Shown piece by piece: positions 1 to 6,684 of a stretch of 13,434 nt of DNA. Under the pieces are notes generated by a model. That model made no database searches, was not told the DNA's origin, and saw only the letters and a list, made by a program, of their open reading frames with translations. The DNA comes from Syntrophomonadaceae bacterium. GTDB lineage: Bacteria; Bacillota; Syntrophomonadia; Syntrophomonadales; Syntrophomonadaceae. How positions within the stretch are numbered: position 1 is the stretch's first letter; every line of letters starts with the position of its first letter. The position numbers were made by a program, and so were the translations under genes. The stretch covers positions 1 through 13,434 of the forward strand of contig DUSB01000055.1 in assembly GCA_012840625.1 (NCBI GenBank), in the 5' to 3' direction.

Positions 1-1
1 G

Positions 2-139
2 AAGTGGTCTGATGAAAAAAAGCTTGAAGAAAAGAGATTGAAAAATAATCTGCTGGGGCTGCTTATTCTCTTGCTTATGATTGTGATCGGATTGGACCTT
101 GGTGGCATTAGCAGTATGCTGACCCGGTTCTTTAAATAG
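2..139 (+). CDS. C-terminal end of an unidentified small membrane protein (partial)
   Basis: An open frame enters from the left edge and stops at TAG 137-139, leaving 45 visible codons. The visible part starts with a charged, Lys/Glu-rich stretch (DEKKLEEKRLK). One strongly hydrophobic segment of about 20 residues (NNLLGLLILLLMIVIGLDLG) follows, and then a short tail ending TRFFK. This looks like a cytoplasmic coil followed by a C-terminal membrane anchor. The start lies outside the window, and the ATG at 12 is in another frame that stops at once. Small membrane proteins are found upstream of cmk in some Firmicutes, but I do not recognise a family here. That it is a real coding end is inferred from the coherent hydrophobic pattern and the 80-nt gap before cmk. 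Confidence 0.5.
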   Translation, partial: KWSDEKKLEEKRLKNNLLGLLILLLMIVIGLDLGGISSMLTRFFK

Positions 140-160
140 ATATTGTTTTTGGTCCTATTC

Positions 161-189
161 TTTAAAGCAGGTCAGGCATGTGTTAAAAT
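161..189 (+). promoter_or_regulatory. Candidate sigma-A promoter for the cmk operon
   Basis: TTTAAA (161-166) lies exactly 17 bp upstream of TAAAAT (184-189), which matches TATAAT at 5 of 6 positions. A TG at 181-182 gives an extended -10 (TGTTAAAAT). It sits in the only non-coding gap before cmk, 30 nt upstream of the ATG. Assigned by eye only. Confidence 0.4.
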
Positions 190-219
190 AAAATGAAGTA
201 TAACCAGGTGGGTAGTTGA

Positions 220-888
220 ATGAAGATTGCTATCGATGGTCCTGCTGGAGCAGGAAAAAGTACAGTTGCTAAACGGATTGCCAAACAATTACGATTTACT
301 TACATTGATACTGGAGCTATGTATAGAGCTCTCACTTGGAATGCTATGCAAAAAGGGATAGATCTTAACGATACCCAGGCTCTTACCGCGCTTGCCCATT
401 CCATTGATATCCAATTCCAATTTACTCCAGAACAACAACGCATTATATGCAATGGATACGATGTGACCAGTGTCATTCGTTCTCCAGAGGTCAGTGCTGC
501 TGTTTCCATCGTCGCTGCTCAAACGCAGGTGCGTGAAGTCATGGTTAAAGCACAGCAGCAAATGGCGCAGCATCTTGATGTAGTGGTAGATGGACGCGAC
601 ATAGGAGAGCGGGTCTTACCTGATGCAGATTTCAAATTTTTTCTTACCGCCAGTTTGGAAGAACGGGTGGCAAGGAGACAACTTGACTTGATCAATCAGG
701 GATATCAGGTAGACATAGAATCGATTCGCCAGGATATCATTCAGCGAGACAGGATGGATATGGAACGAGAAACAGGGGCCTTAAAAATTCTTCCTGATTC
801 GATTGTAATTGATACTACAGGTTTATCGATCGAAGAAGTCTGTGCCCAGATCCTCACTATTATTGAGGAGGGTGGGCATGCTATATAG
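220..888 (+). CDS. cmk: Cytidylate kinase
   Basis: This enzyme phosphorylates CMP and dCMP with ATP to CDP and dCDP in the cytoplasm, feeding RNA, DNA and CDP-lipid synthesis. The 222-residue length is normal for the family. Visible motifs are the P-loop GPAGAGKST (residues 7-15), DTGAMYRA (30-37) in the nucleotide-binding region, DGRDIGE (124-130), and RDRMD (176-180) in the lid region, all typical of bacterial Cmk. The ATG at 220 is preceded by AGGTGG at 206-211. The gene runs into plsC with an 11-nt overlap (878-888), so the two are translated from one message. A candidate promoter lies just upstream. The order cmk-plsC-ispH-rpsA is familiar from clostridia. Nothing is missing or odd. Confidence 0.97.
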   Translation: MKIAIDGPAGAGKSTVAKRIAKQLRFTYIDTGAMYRALTWNAMQKGIDLNDTQALTALAHSIDIQFQFTPEQQRIICNGYDVTSVIRSPEVSAAVSIVAAQTQVREVMVKAQQQMAQHLDVVVDGRDIGERVLPDADFKFFLTASLEERVARRQLDLINQGYQVDIESIRQDIIQRDRMDMERETGALKILPDSIVIDTTGLSIEEVCAQILTIIEEGGHAI

Positions 889-1459
889 AATTTTGCATTT
901 TATTGTTAAGATATTTATGTACATTCTGGGGATCAAGGTAGAGGGTTCCCATAACCTACCGTCGGAAGGACCAGTTATTGTGGCCGCCAATCATGTCAGC
1001 AATTGGGATCCAATCGTAGTAGCCATTTCACTGCGCCGACCGGTACACTTTATGGCTAAAAGCGAGTTATTCGATAAGCCTTTTTTGGGTAGCCTATTAA
1101 AGGTACTATATGCTTTTCCCGTTAAACGAGGCAGTGCAGATCGAACTGCGATTCGACATGCTCTGGCTTTACTTGAACAGGGTGAAGTAGTCGGCATTTT
1201 CCCCGAGGGAGAACGAAACAAAGCCGGAGTGGATCTGGAGGCGCAATCTGGCGTAGCCATGCTGGCTTTAAAATCTGGTACTCCTGTAGTACCGGTAGCC
1301 TGTATTGGCACCAATAGAACCATACCCTTTGGTTGGTTTAGCCCCTTTATAGTTCGCATAGGTGAGCCCATTTATGTAGAAAAAAAACGCCGGGTTAACT
1401 CAGCGATGATGAAAGAATTAAGTGCAGGAATAATGACGAAAATAAAAGAACTTTCATGA
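878..1459 (+). CDS. plsC: 1-acyl-sn-glycerol-3-phosphate acyltransferase (PlsC)
   Basis: It adds the second acyl chain to lysophosphatidic acid to give phosphatidic acid, at the cytoplasmic face of the membrane. The product has 193 residues. It shows an N-terminal hydrophobic helix (about 4-20), the catalytic H-X4-D motif NHVSNWDP (38-45, with H39 and D44), the substrate-binding motif FPEGERN (108-114, with E in place of the more usual T), and TPVVPVAC (135-142). The ATG at 878 is chosen because a perfect AGGAGG (866-871) sits 6 nt upstream and the protein then begins at the normal place for the family. An in-frame start at 809 would add 23 residues encoded inside cmk. It overlaps the cmk stop by 11 nt. 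gpsA and plsY, from the same pathway, lie about 10 kb downstream. Confidence 0.93.
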   Translation: MLYRILHFIVKIFMYILGIKVEGSHNLPSEGPVIVAANHVSNWDPIVVAISLRRPVHFMAKSELFDKPFLGSLLKVLYAFPVKRGSADRTAIRHALALLEQGEVVGIFPEGERNKAGVDLEAQSGVAMLALKSGTPVVPVACIGTNRTIPFGWFSPFIVRIGEPIYVEKKRRVNSAMMKELSAGIMTKIKELS

Positions 1460-1495
1460 GTATAAAGAAGGAATTGCCAGCTAGGAGAAGAAGTT

Positions 1496-1540
1496 ATGTA
1501 TAAACTGCGAGGTGCGTGGTGTGGAAATCATTATTGCTGA
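1496..1540 (+). CDS. Possible 14-codon leader ORF overlapping the ispH start
   Basis: ATG 1496 to TGA 1538-1540 encodes MYKLRGAWCGNHYC. It has a purine-rich ribosome binding site, AGGAGAAGAAG (1483-1493), at close to normal spacing. It overlaps the likely ispH GTG (1521) in a different frame, so ribosomes ending here would be over the ispH start region. That would allow translational coupling. No protein family can be assigned to something this short, and it could be chance. Confidence 0.3.
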   Translation: MYKLRGAWCGNHYC

Positions 1541-3701
1541 GTACGCAGGATTTTGTGGTGGTGTACGCAGAGCCTATAATATGGCTTTACAGGCTTCGCA
1601 GGAAGATCAATCCTGGTATACTCTCGGCCCTCTGGTACATAATCAGGCCGTAGTGCAGGATTTACGCAATCGATCTATTACATCTGTAAAAGATCTAGAT
1701 GAGCTTGATGCAGGTGGAGTGATAATAAGATCCCATGGGGTTCGCCCCCAGGTCATTAGCGAGCTTAACAGGAAAAAACTAAAGTTTAAAGATGCTACTT
1801 GTCCCCTTGTAAAAAGGGTGCAGGAACTGGCTCAATTATTAAGAGGTGAAGGCTATGAAGTTGTGATATTTGGAGACCGGGATCACCCGGAAGTGCAGGG
1901 GATCCTCGGGTGGTGCGACAATCAGGCACTTGTCGTAGCCGATATAAACCAGGCTCGCGAAATGGCTGCAGTAAAAAAACTTGGGGTGATATCTCAAACA
2001 ACTAAAAACCAGGAGCATTATTTTGAAGTTATTAAGGAATTAATACACAAGGCAGATGAAGTAAGATCCTTTAATACTATTTGTTCAGCAAGCCGCAAAC
2101 GTCAAGAAGCGGCCATTAAGGTATGTCGTCAGGTGGACCTGATGATTGTCATTGGAGATCGAACCAGTTCCAATACCCAAACCCTGGTTCAAGAATGCAA
2201 AAATACCGGAGTAAAGACCATTCTAATTCAGGATGTATCGGATTTGAATACTGGCTACCTGAGGGGAGCCCAAAGAGTTGGCATAACTGCAGGAGCTTCT
2301 ACTCCGGATTGGATCATTAAGGAGGTCGTAAACAGGATGACTCATTATGATGAGGGAGCTCCGCAGGAGCAAAATCAAGAAGTTAATCAGGATATGGAGC
2401 AAGACAAGGTAGAGGAAACCGCTCAGAAAACGACAGAGGAAATAGTTCAGGAAACGGCAAAGGAAACTGTTCAGGAAACGACAGAGGAAACCGCTCAGAA
2501 AACGGTAGAGGAAAGCAATCAGGAAACGGTAGAGGAAACCGCTCAGAAAACGGTAGAGGAAAGCAATCAGGAAACCATGGAAACTTTCGTCAAACTAGAA
2601 GCTGAAATGGCAGATCTGGCTATGCCGAATCGGGGTGATATAGTCAAAGGAACCGTTATACAAGTTTTGGATGATGAAGTGATGGTTGATGTAGGAGGTA
2701 AATCCGAAGGAATTATCCCTCTTAGAGAACTATCGAACAGGAAAGATATTGAGTCAGCTGACGAACTGGTAGAAGTAGGGCAGGAACTTGAAGTCCTGGT
2801 ACTTAAATGGGATGATGATGGTACCATACTTCTATCCAAAAAGAAAGTTGACAACAAAAAACTAATGGATCAACTGGAAGAGGATTTTAAACAGGGGAAA
2901 GTCCTGGATGGTACCGTGGTAGAAAGTGTCAAAGGCGGTCTGCTAGTTGATGTGGGTGTCATTGGTTTTCTCCCTGCCTCCCATGTCGAAGACGGTTATG
3001 TGAAAAACCTGGATGACTATGTAGGCAAAGATTTTCAGTTCAAGATTATTGAATACAATCGCCATAAAAAGCGTGGTTCACAGATCGTCCTTTCTCGCAA
3101 AGAGCTAGTGGCGGAGGAGAAAAAACGCCTGAAAGAACAATTCTGGGAAAACGTTGAAGAAGGTCAGACCATCAGGGGAAAAATTAAGCGTATCGTTGAT
3201 TATGGTGCCTTTATTGACCTGGGTGGATTTGAAGGTCTGCTTCATGTATCTGAAATTGATCACGTCCGTATTGATCATCCTTCCAGTGTGCTTACAGAAG
3301 GCGAAGAGCTGGATGTTTATATTCTGGCTTTGGATCGGGAGAGGGAACGTGTTTCACTTAGCCGCAAGAAGCTCTTAAAGAGCCCCTGGGAAATCGTCCT
3401 GGAGAAATATAATGAAGGCGATATTATTGAAGGTAAGGTAGTACGTTTGGCACCCTTTGGAGCCTTTGTTGAAATTGAACCGGGCGTAGATGGCCTGGTA
3501 CATATTTCTCAACTGGCCGATTATCGGGTGGAAAAACCGGAGGATGTAGTTAGTGTAGGAGAAATAATTAAGATTAAAATTTTATCTATTGATCCGGAAC
3601 GAAAACGTATTGGCTTATCACTTAAAGAGGCGCAAGAAGAAGAGGAAGATATGGAAGTACAGGAATATCTTGAGCATCAGGACGAGGAAGAGGATTTTTA
3701 A
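1521..3701 (+). CDS. ispH-rpsA: Fusion of 4-hydroxy-3-methylbut-2-enyl diphosphate reductase (IspH) and ribosomal protein S1
   Basis: The N-terminal part (residues 1 to about 275) is IspH, the [4Fe-4S] enzyme that makes IPP and DMAPP in the last step of the MEP pathway. The cluster cysteines are C12 (GFCGGV), C94 (DATCPLV) and C188 (NTICSAS). H122 and E124 (DHPEV) match the E. coli H124/E126 active-site pair. An acidic, Gln/Thr-rich linker follows, including seven 8-residue repeats (297-352). Then come four S1 RNA-binding domains starting near residues 372, 458, 547 and 632, and an acidic tail. S1 domains help mRNA bind the 30S ribosome. Fused IspH-S1 proteins are known from clostridia, so the joining is not an assembly error. 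GTG 1521 is preferred because GAGGT (1509-1513) precedes it at 7 nt and C12 then aligns with E. coli C12; GTG 1512, three codons earlier, is the alternative. The protein has 726 residues. Confidence 0.93.
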   Translation: MEIIIAEYAGFCGGVRRAYNMALQASQEDQSWYTLGPLVHNQAVVQDLRNRSITSVKDLDELDAGGVIIRSHGVRPQVISELNRKKLKFKDATCPLVKRVQELAQLLRGEGYEVVIFGDRDHPEVQGILGWCDNQALVVADINQAREMAAVKKLGVISQTTKNQEHYFEVIKELIHKADEVRSFNTICSASRKRQEAAIKVCRQVDLMIVIGDRTSSNTQTLVQECKNTGVKTILIQDVSDLNTGYLRGAQRVGITAGASTPDWIIKEVVNRMTHYDEGAPQEQNQEVNQDMEQDKVEETAQKTTEEIVQETAKETVQETTEETAQKTVEESNQETVEETAQKTVEESNQETMETFVKLEAEMADLAMPNRGDIVKGTVIQVLDDEVMVDVGGKSEGIIPLRELSNRKDIESADELVEVGQELEVLVLKWDDDGTILLSKKKVDNKKLMDQLEEDFKQGKVLDGTVVESVKGGLLVDVGVIGFLPASHVEDGYVKNLDDYVGKDFQFKIIEYNRHKKRGSQIVLSRKELVAEEKKRLKEQFWENVEEGQTIRGKIKRIVDYGAFIDLGGFEGLLHVSEIDHVRIDHPSSVLTEGEELDVYILALDRERERVSLSRKKLLKSPWEIVLEKYNEGDIIEGKVVRLAPFGAFVEIEPGVDGLVHISQLADYRVEKPEDVVSVGEIIKIKILSIDPERKRIGLSLKEAQEEEEDMEVQEYLEHQDEEEDF
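2409..2576 (+). repeat. Seven 24-bp in-frame tandem repeats in the IspH-S1 linker
   Basis: Seven consecutive 24-bp units each encode eight residues: VEETAQKT, TEEIVQET, AKETVQET, TEETAQKT, VEESNQET, VEETAQKT and VEESNQET. Units 1 (2409-2432) and 6 (2529-2552) are identical in DNA, and units 4-5 are almost a copy of units 6-7. This suggests recent 48-bp duplication. The result is a flexible or helical acidic linker between the enzyme and the S1 domains. Confidence 0.9.
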
Positions 3702-3720
3702 AAAAACAGGAGGGGTATAA

Positions 3721-3939
3721 ATGCCGATCTTCGAATTTGTTTGTAGCCAATGTGGAAACGAATTCGACGTACTGGTATCAAGCAGTAAGAAGGATGAAAT
3801 TCGGTGTTCGGCCTGTGGATCAAGCCAGTTGAAAAAGAAACTTTCTTCGTTTAGTACTACCAGTGGTAGAAAAGAGCCCTCTAATGCTTGCAGGGGCTGT
3901 GCAGCAGCTCAATCTGGACTTTGTTCAATGGATGAATAG
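3721..3939 (+). CDS. FmdB-family small zinc ribbon protein
   Basis: This 72-residue protein begins MPIFEFVCSQCGNEF and has two CxxC knuckles (C8/C11 and C29/C32). That is the pattern of the FmdB-type zinc ribbon family, usually annotated as putative regulatory proteins. The C-terminal part is Ser/Lys-rich and holds further cysteines at 57, 60 and 68 (CRGC...C), which may form an additional metal or redox site. The ATG follows AGGAGG (about 3709-3714). It is the last gene before a hairpin terminator, 19 nt after the ispH-rpsA stop, so it is likely expressed from the upstream operon. The biological role of the family is not established. Confidence 0.85.
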   Translation: MPIFEFVCSQCGNEFDVLVSSSKKDEIRCSACGSSQLKKKLSSFSTTSGRKEPSNACRGCAAAQSGLCSMDE

Positions 3940-3960
3940 GCTGTCCAAGGACAGCCTTTT
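3938..3960 (+). terminator. Intrinsic terminator after the zinc ribbon gene
   Basis: GGCTGTCC (3939-3946) and GGACAGCC (3949-3956) form a perfect 8-bp GC-rich stem around a 2-nt AA spacer, in practice a CAAG tetraloop. TTTT follows (3957-3960). The stem begins inside the TAG stop codon. The T tract is short, so termination may be partial. Confidence 0.7.
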
Positions 3961-4003
3961 CCTATGTTGATAAGCCGCATCATTATATGGAGGAAGATGG
4001 AAC

Positions 4004-4597
4004 GTGCAGGCAACAGGAATTATCATGGCAGGTGGACGCAGCACCAGGATGCGGATGAATAAGGCTTTTGTAAAGATTAAAGGAGAAACCATTCTCAACC
4101 ATATGATAAAAAAGATGAGCCCACTTTTTGCAGAGCTTATCATCATATCCAATGATCCTCATTTATTTGAGCATACAGGCCTTCCTGTCTACAAAGATCT
4201 CTATAGCAGGATGGGACCAGTGGCTGGAGTGCATTCCGCCCTGTATCATGCCAGCTATAATGAAGTGTTTATACTGGGCTGCGATATGCCCTTTATTCCC
4301 GCAGAACTAATTAAGTATATGGTCAACCGGCTGGAGGGTTATGATACGGTAGTACCATTGATTGACTCCCATCTGCAGCCGCTGGCTGCAGCGTATCATC
4401 GTCAGGCTTTGCCTGTTTTTGAGTATAATTTGGAAAACCAGCGTTTTAAGTTGGTGCGAATCTTTGAAGAACTTCATGCGCTCAGGTTAACAGAAGAAGT
4501 GATTCAGCCTTTTGGCAAGGTGGAAGAAATATTCTTTAATGTAAATGATTTGGAGGCATTAAAAGCTGCCAATCAGATAGCGGGGAGATATTTATGA
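4004..4597 (+). CDS. mobA: MobA-like molybdenum cofactor guanylyltransferase
   Basis: MobA transfers GMP from GTP to molybdopterin, producing the guanine dinucleotide cofactor used by many anaerobic oxidoreductases such as formate dehydrogenases. The 197-residue protein has the nucleotide-binding signature GIIMAGGRSTRM (5-16) with a following lysine (K20 or K25), the metal-binding GCDMPF (92-97), and a C-terminal FFNVN (177-181), all typical of MobA. The GTG start at 4004 is supported by GGAGGAAG (from 3989) at about 10 nt. An internal ATG at 4025 would delete the start of the nucleotide-binding loop. It overlaps fni by 4 nt (ATGA). No other molybdenum cofactor gene lies nearby, so a related MobA-like nucleotidyltransferase of other specificity cannot be excluded. 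Confidence 0.85.
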   Translation: MQATGIIMAGGRSTRMRMNKAFVKIKGETILNHMIKKMSPLFAELIIISNDPHLFEHTGLPVYKDLYSRMGPVAGVHSALYHASYNEVFILGCDMPFIPAELIKYMVNRLEGYDTVVPLIDSHLQPLAAAYHRQALPVFEYNLENQRFKLVRIFEELHALRLTEEVIQPFGKVEEIFFNVNDLEALKAANQIAGRYL

Positions 4598-5646
4598 TAC
4601 GAAATCAGCGTAAAACTGAACATTTATCCATTGCAGCTAAAACAGCTGATGGACCGGTTGAAACCGGTTTTGCAGACATACATCTCATTCATCAGGCTGT
4701 ACCAGAGTTGGATCTAGCCAGCATCGATCTGTCGGTTTCTTTTCTGGGCAAAGATCTGCAATGCCCCGTTATTATTAATGCCGTCACCGGAGGAACACCG
4801 CAGGCGCATAGAATAAACAATTTTTTCGCTTACCTGGCGGATAAATATGGCATGGCCATGGCGGTGGGTTCCCAAACGGTTGCCTTAGAAGATCCGGGAT
4901 TGCGTGATAGTTTTACCGTGGTGAGGGAATCGTGTCCCGATGGTGTTGTACTGGCCAATGTTGGTGCCATGAGCAGCACCCAATATGCCCTGCAAGCGGT
5001 TAAGATGATTGAAGCTGATGCTCTGCAGCTGCATCTTAATGTACCGCAGGAACTGGCCATGCAGGAAGGTGACCGTTCCTTCAAAGGTATGATTGATCAG
5101 ATAAGCCGTATTGTAGATGCCTGTCCGGTGCCGGTTATTGTTAAAGAGGTAGGTTTTGGTCTCAGCCGTGAAGCCGTTGTCAGGCTCTATGCTGCTGGGG
5201 TTACCAGGGTTGATATTGGAGGTCAGGGTGGTACAAACTTCCTGGCGATTGAGAATCAACGCTGCGGCTTGTTTGATGACCATTTGGAGGAATGGGGGAT
5301 TCCCACCGCAATCAGCCTAGCGGAAGTCAAGTCGCTGGGCCTTCCCATAGATATTATTGCTTCAGGTGGAATACGCAGTGCTATGGATGTGGCTCGAGCC
5401 CTGGCTTTAGGCGCCGATCTTATCGGAATTAGCGGATGGTTTCTTAAAGTCCTGCTCGAACATGGTATCGATGTCTTGGATGAAACCATCGATCAATTTC
5501 TGTACCATTTAAAAGCCATTTATCTGATGACAGGTTCAGTGAACACCAGTGAGCTGCAGCAAATACCGGTACTCATTTTTGGCCATACGGCTGAATGGCT
5601 GCGTATGCGGGGGATTGACCCCGGTATGTGGGCAGCACGGTCATAA
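4594..5646 (+). CDS. fni: Type 2 isopentenyl-diphosphate delta-isomerase
   Basis: This FMN- and NAD(P)H-dependent enzyme interconverts IPP and DMAPP in the cytoplasm. The 350-residue TIM-barrel protein shows RKTEH (6-10), VTGG (64-67), QLHLNVPQE (145-153), KEVGFG (174-179), the phosphate/FMN loop DIGGQGGTNF (197-206) and ASGGIR (256-261), which together are diagnostic of the type 2 family. The start overlaps the mobA stop as ATGA, which indicates translational coupling. Its substrates are the products of the IspH domain encoded about 1 kb upstream; with IspH already making both isomers, Fni adjusts their ratio. No ordinary terminator directly follows the stop. A REP-type palindrome and then a terminator do. 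Confidence 0.95.
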   Translation: MIRNQRKTEHLSIAAKTADGPVETGFADIHLIHQAVPELDLASIDLSVSFLGKDLQCPVIINAVTGGTPQAHRINNFFAYLADKYGMAMAVGSQTVALEDPGLRDSFTVVRESCPDGVVLANVGAMSSTQYALQAVKMIEADALQLHLNVPQELAMQEGDRSFKGMIDQISRIVDACPVPVIVKEVGFGLSREAVVRLYAAGVTRVDIGGQGGTNFLAIENQRCGLFDDHLEEWGIPTAISLAEVKSLGLPIDIIASGGIRSAMDVARALALGADLIGISGWFLKVLLEHGIDVLDETIDQFLYHLKAIYLMTGSVNTSELQQIPVLIFGHTAEWLRMRGIDPGMWAARS

Positions 5647-5660
5647 GCTCCAGGCTTCTG

Positions 5661-5775
5661 TGAGACACGGGGACGGTCATTCTGTCTCACTCTTGATGGT
5701 AGAAATTATGGGTTACCCCGCTTAGCTTTTCCAAAGGAGTGAGACAGAATGACCATCCCCGTGTCTCGTGTCTCA
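5661..5775. repeat. REP-type palindromic repeat pair (large inverted repeat)
   Basis: The arms 5662-5691 and 5738-5767 are reverse complements at 29 of 30 positions, separated by a 46-nt loop. Each arm is itself a small imperfect palindrome: TGAGACA (5661-5667) and TGTCTCA (5683-5689) on the left, and TGAGACA (5740-5746) with TGTCTC on the right. Each encloses a GGGGACGGTCATT-like core. The right end duplicates GTGTCTC (5761-5767 and 5768-5774). Sequences of this kind are dispersed in many clostridial genomes and resemble REP elements moved by IS200-like Y1 (RAYT) transposases. No transposase is encoded here. The transcribed hairpin could also shield or end the fni message. Confidence 0.8.
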
Positions 5776-5799
5776 GAAACTTTATAGATAATGGGAATG

Positions 5800-5830
5800 A
5801 ATATGTCCTGGATGGGGGCATATTTTTTTT
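5800..5830 (+). terminator. Intrinsic terminator between fni and the DUF1614 gene
   Basis: ATATGTCC (5801-5808) pairs with GGGCATAT (5816-5823), with one G-T wobble, around a 7-nt loop. Eight T follow (5823-5830). This is a good rho-independent terminator, placed just after the REP repeat, and it separates mobA-fni from the sporulation-linked genes. Confidence 0.75.
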
Positions 5831-5925
5831 GTTTAAAAAGAAAACGTAGCAGAATTCATTTTACATAAACCTTATTCCTGCGGGAAAGCTAAAGACAAAA
5901 TGGACAGAAAGGGTGATTAAAAAGC
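5831..5925 (+). promoter_or_regulatory. Leader region of the DUF1614-spoIIP-YIEGIA cluster; promoter not clearly seen
   Basis: A promoter for the downstream cluster should lie here because a terminator ends at 5830. No convincing sigma-A pair is visible. A weak sporulation-type candidate is ACATA (5863-5867) followed 14 bp later by GGGAAAGCTA (5882-5891), which resembles the GGnrAnAnT -10 of sigma-F/G promoters with one mismatch. The ribosome binding site AAAGGGTGA (5908-5916) precedes the ATG at 5926. Confidence 0.25.
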
Positions 5926-6684
5926 ATGGTAAATTTTCCTGCGGGTATAATCGCATTGTTGGTGGTTTCAATCTTAATTTATTTTGGTGTTGCCCACCGG
6001 GTCTTGGATCGCATGCGTTTATCAGACAAAGCGGCTCTGGCCATTATTGCTGCTATTATCGTGGGCAGTTTTATCGACATACCCTTGGGACCGCGCATAA
6101 CAGTCAATGTAGGCGGTAGTATAGCAGTTATTCTGGCGGTTTATGTCTTGCTAGGAGCCGGTACCAACTATGAGAAAATAAGAGGCTTGATTGCTGCTGC
6201 CGTAACCGCATTGGTTCTATTTCTGGCGGCGCGGTTTTTGGGGTCGGAACCAGAGACTATGTTTATTGATCCCATCTATATTTATCCCATTGCTGCCGGT
6301 ATTGTAGGTTATCTGGCTGGTCGTTCCAGACGGGGCGCCTTTTTTGCTGCGGTAATGGGTGTTTTTGCCCTGGACATAGGCCAGCTGGTTTACCTAGGCC
6401 GAACCGGTATTGCCGGCACCGTTCATATAGGTGGGGCGGGAGCTTTTGATTCCCTGATCCTGGCCGGGATTTTGGCGGTACTGCTGGCAGAATTCATCGG
6501 CGAAGGTTTGGAACGACTGCAGGGTGGACCACGTACAAAAGGACGTCCGGAAGAGCTTATTAGTCAGTTAAGAGAACCTGAACCTGAGCCAGCACAGAAG
6601 CCCTGGTTAGAAGAACTAAACGAATATGTAGATAAAGTCATGGGAACGGAAGAGCAGGATGAAAAGGAGGACGATCATGCGTAA
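5926..6684 (+). CDS. DUF1614 family multi-pass membrane protein
   Basis: This 252-residue protein has about seven hydrophobic segments (roughly 5-23, 35-53, 62-79, 85-104, 115-131, 137-157 and 172-191) and a charged, Pro/Glu-rich soluble tail (195-252). The segment VGSFIDIPLG (46-55) and the overall layout match DUF1614 as I remember it; no function is known for this family. Several Gly-rich stretches (VHIGGAGAFDS) lie between the last helices. AAAGGGTGA precedes the ATG. The end overlaps the SpoIIP-family gene by 8 nt (6677-6684). That coupling suggests work in the same membrane during sporulation. The family call is from recognition, not a search. Confidence 0.75.
   Translation: MVNFPAGIIALLVVSILIYFGVAHRVLDRMRLSDKAALAIIAAIIVGSFIDIPLGPRITVNVGGSIAVILAVYVLLGAGTNYEKIRGLIAAAVTALVLFLAARFLGSEPETMFIDPIYIYPIAAGIVGYLAGRSRRGAFFAAVMGVFALDIGQLVYLGRTGIAGTVHIGGAGAFDSLILAGILAVLLAEFIGEGLERLQGGPRTKGRPEELISQLREPEPEPAQKPWLEELNEYVDKVMGTEEQDEKEDDHA

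Noticed and set aside
289..573. Reverse-strand open frames inside cmk and, similarly, inside plsC, fni, der and gpsA
   Set aside because: They lie wholly within well-identified + strand genes, have no ribosome binding sites or recognisable motifs, and look like codon-bias shadows.
1512..1520. GTG 1512 as the ispH start
   Set aside because: Not excluded, but it overlaps the GAGGT likely used for GTG 1521, and the shorter form aligns C12 with the family.
2409..2576. Regular 24-bp repeats considered as a CRISPR array
   Set aside because: The units are contiguous without spacers, in frame with the IspH-S1 gene and encode an 8-residue protein repeat.
5782..5797. TAGATAATGG shared between the region after the REP element and the der leader (about 9807)
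   Set aside because: A 10-base match is expected by chance in a window this size, and the first copy lies just before a terminator.
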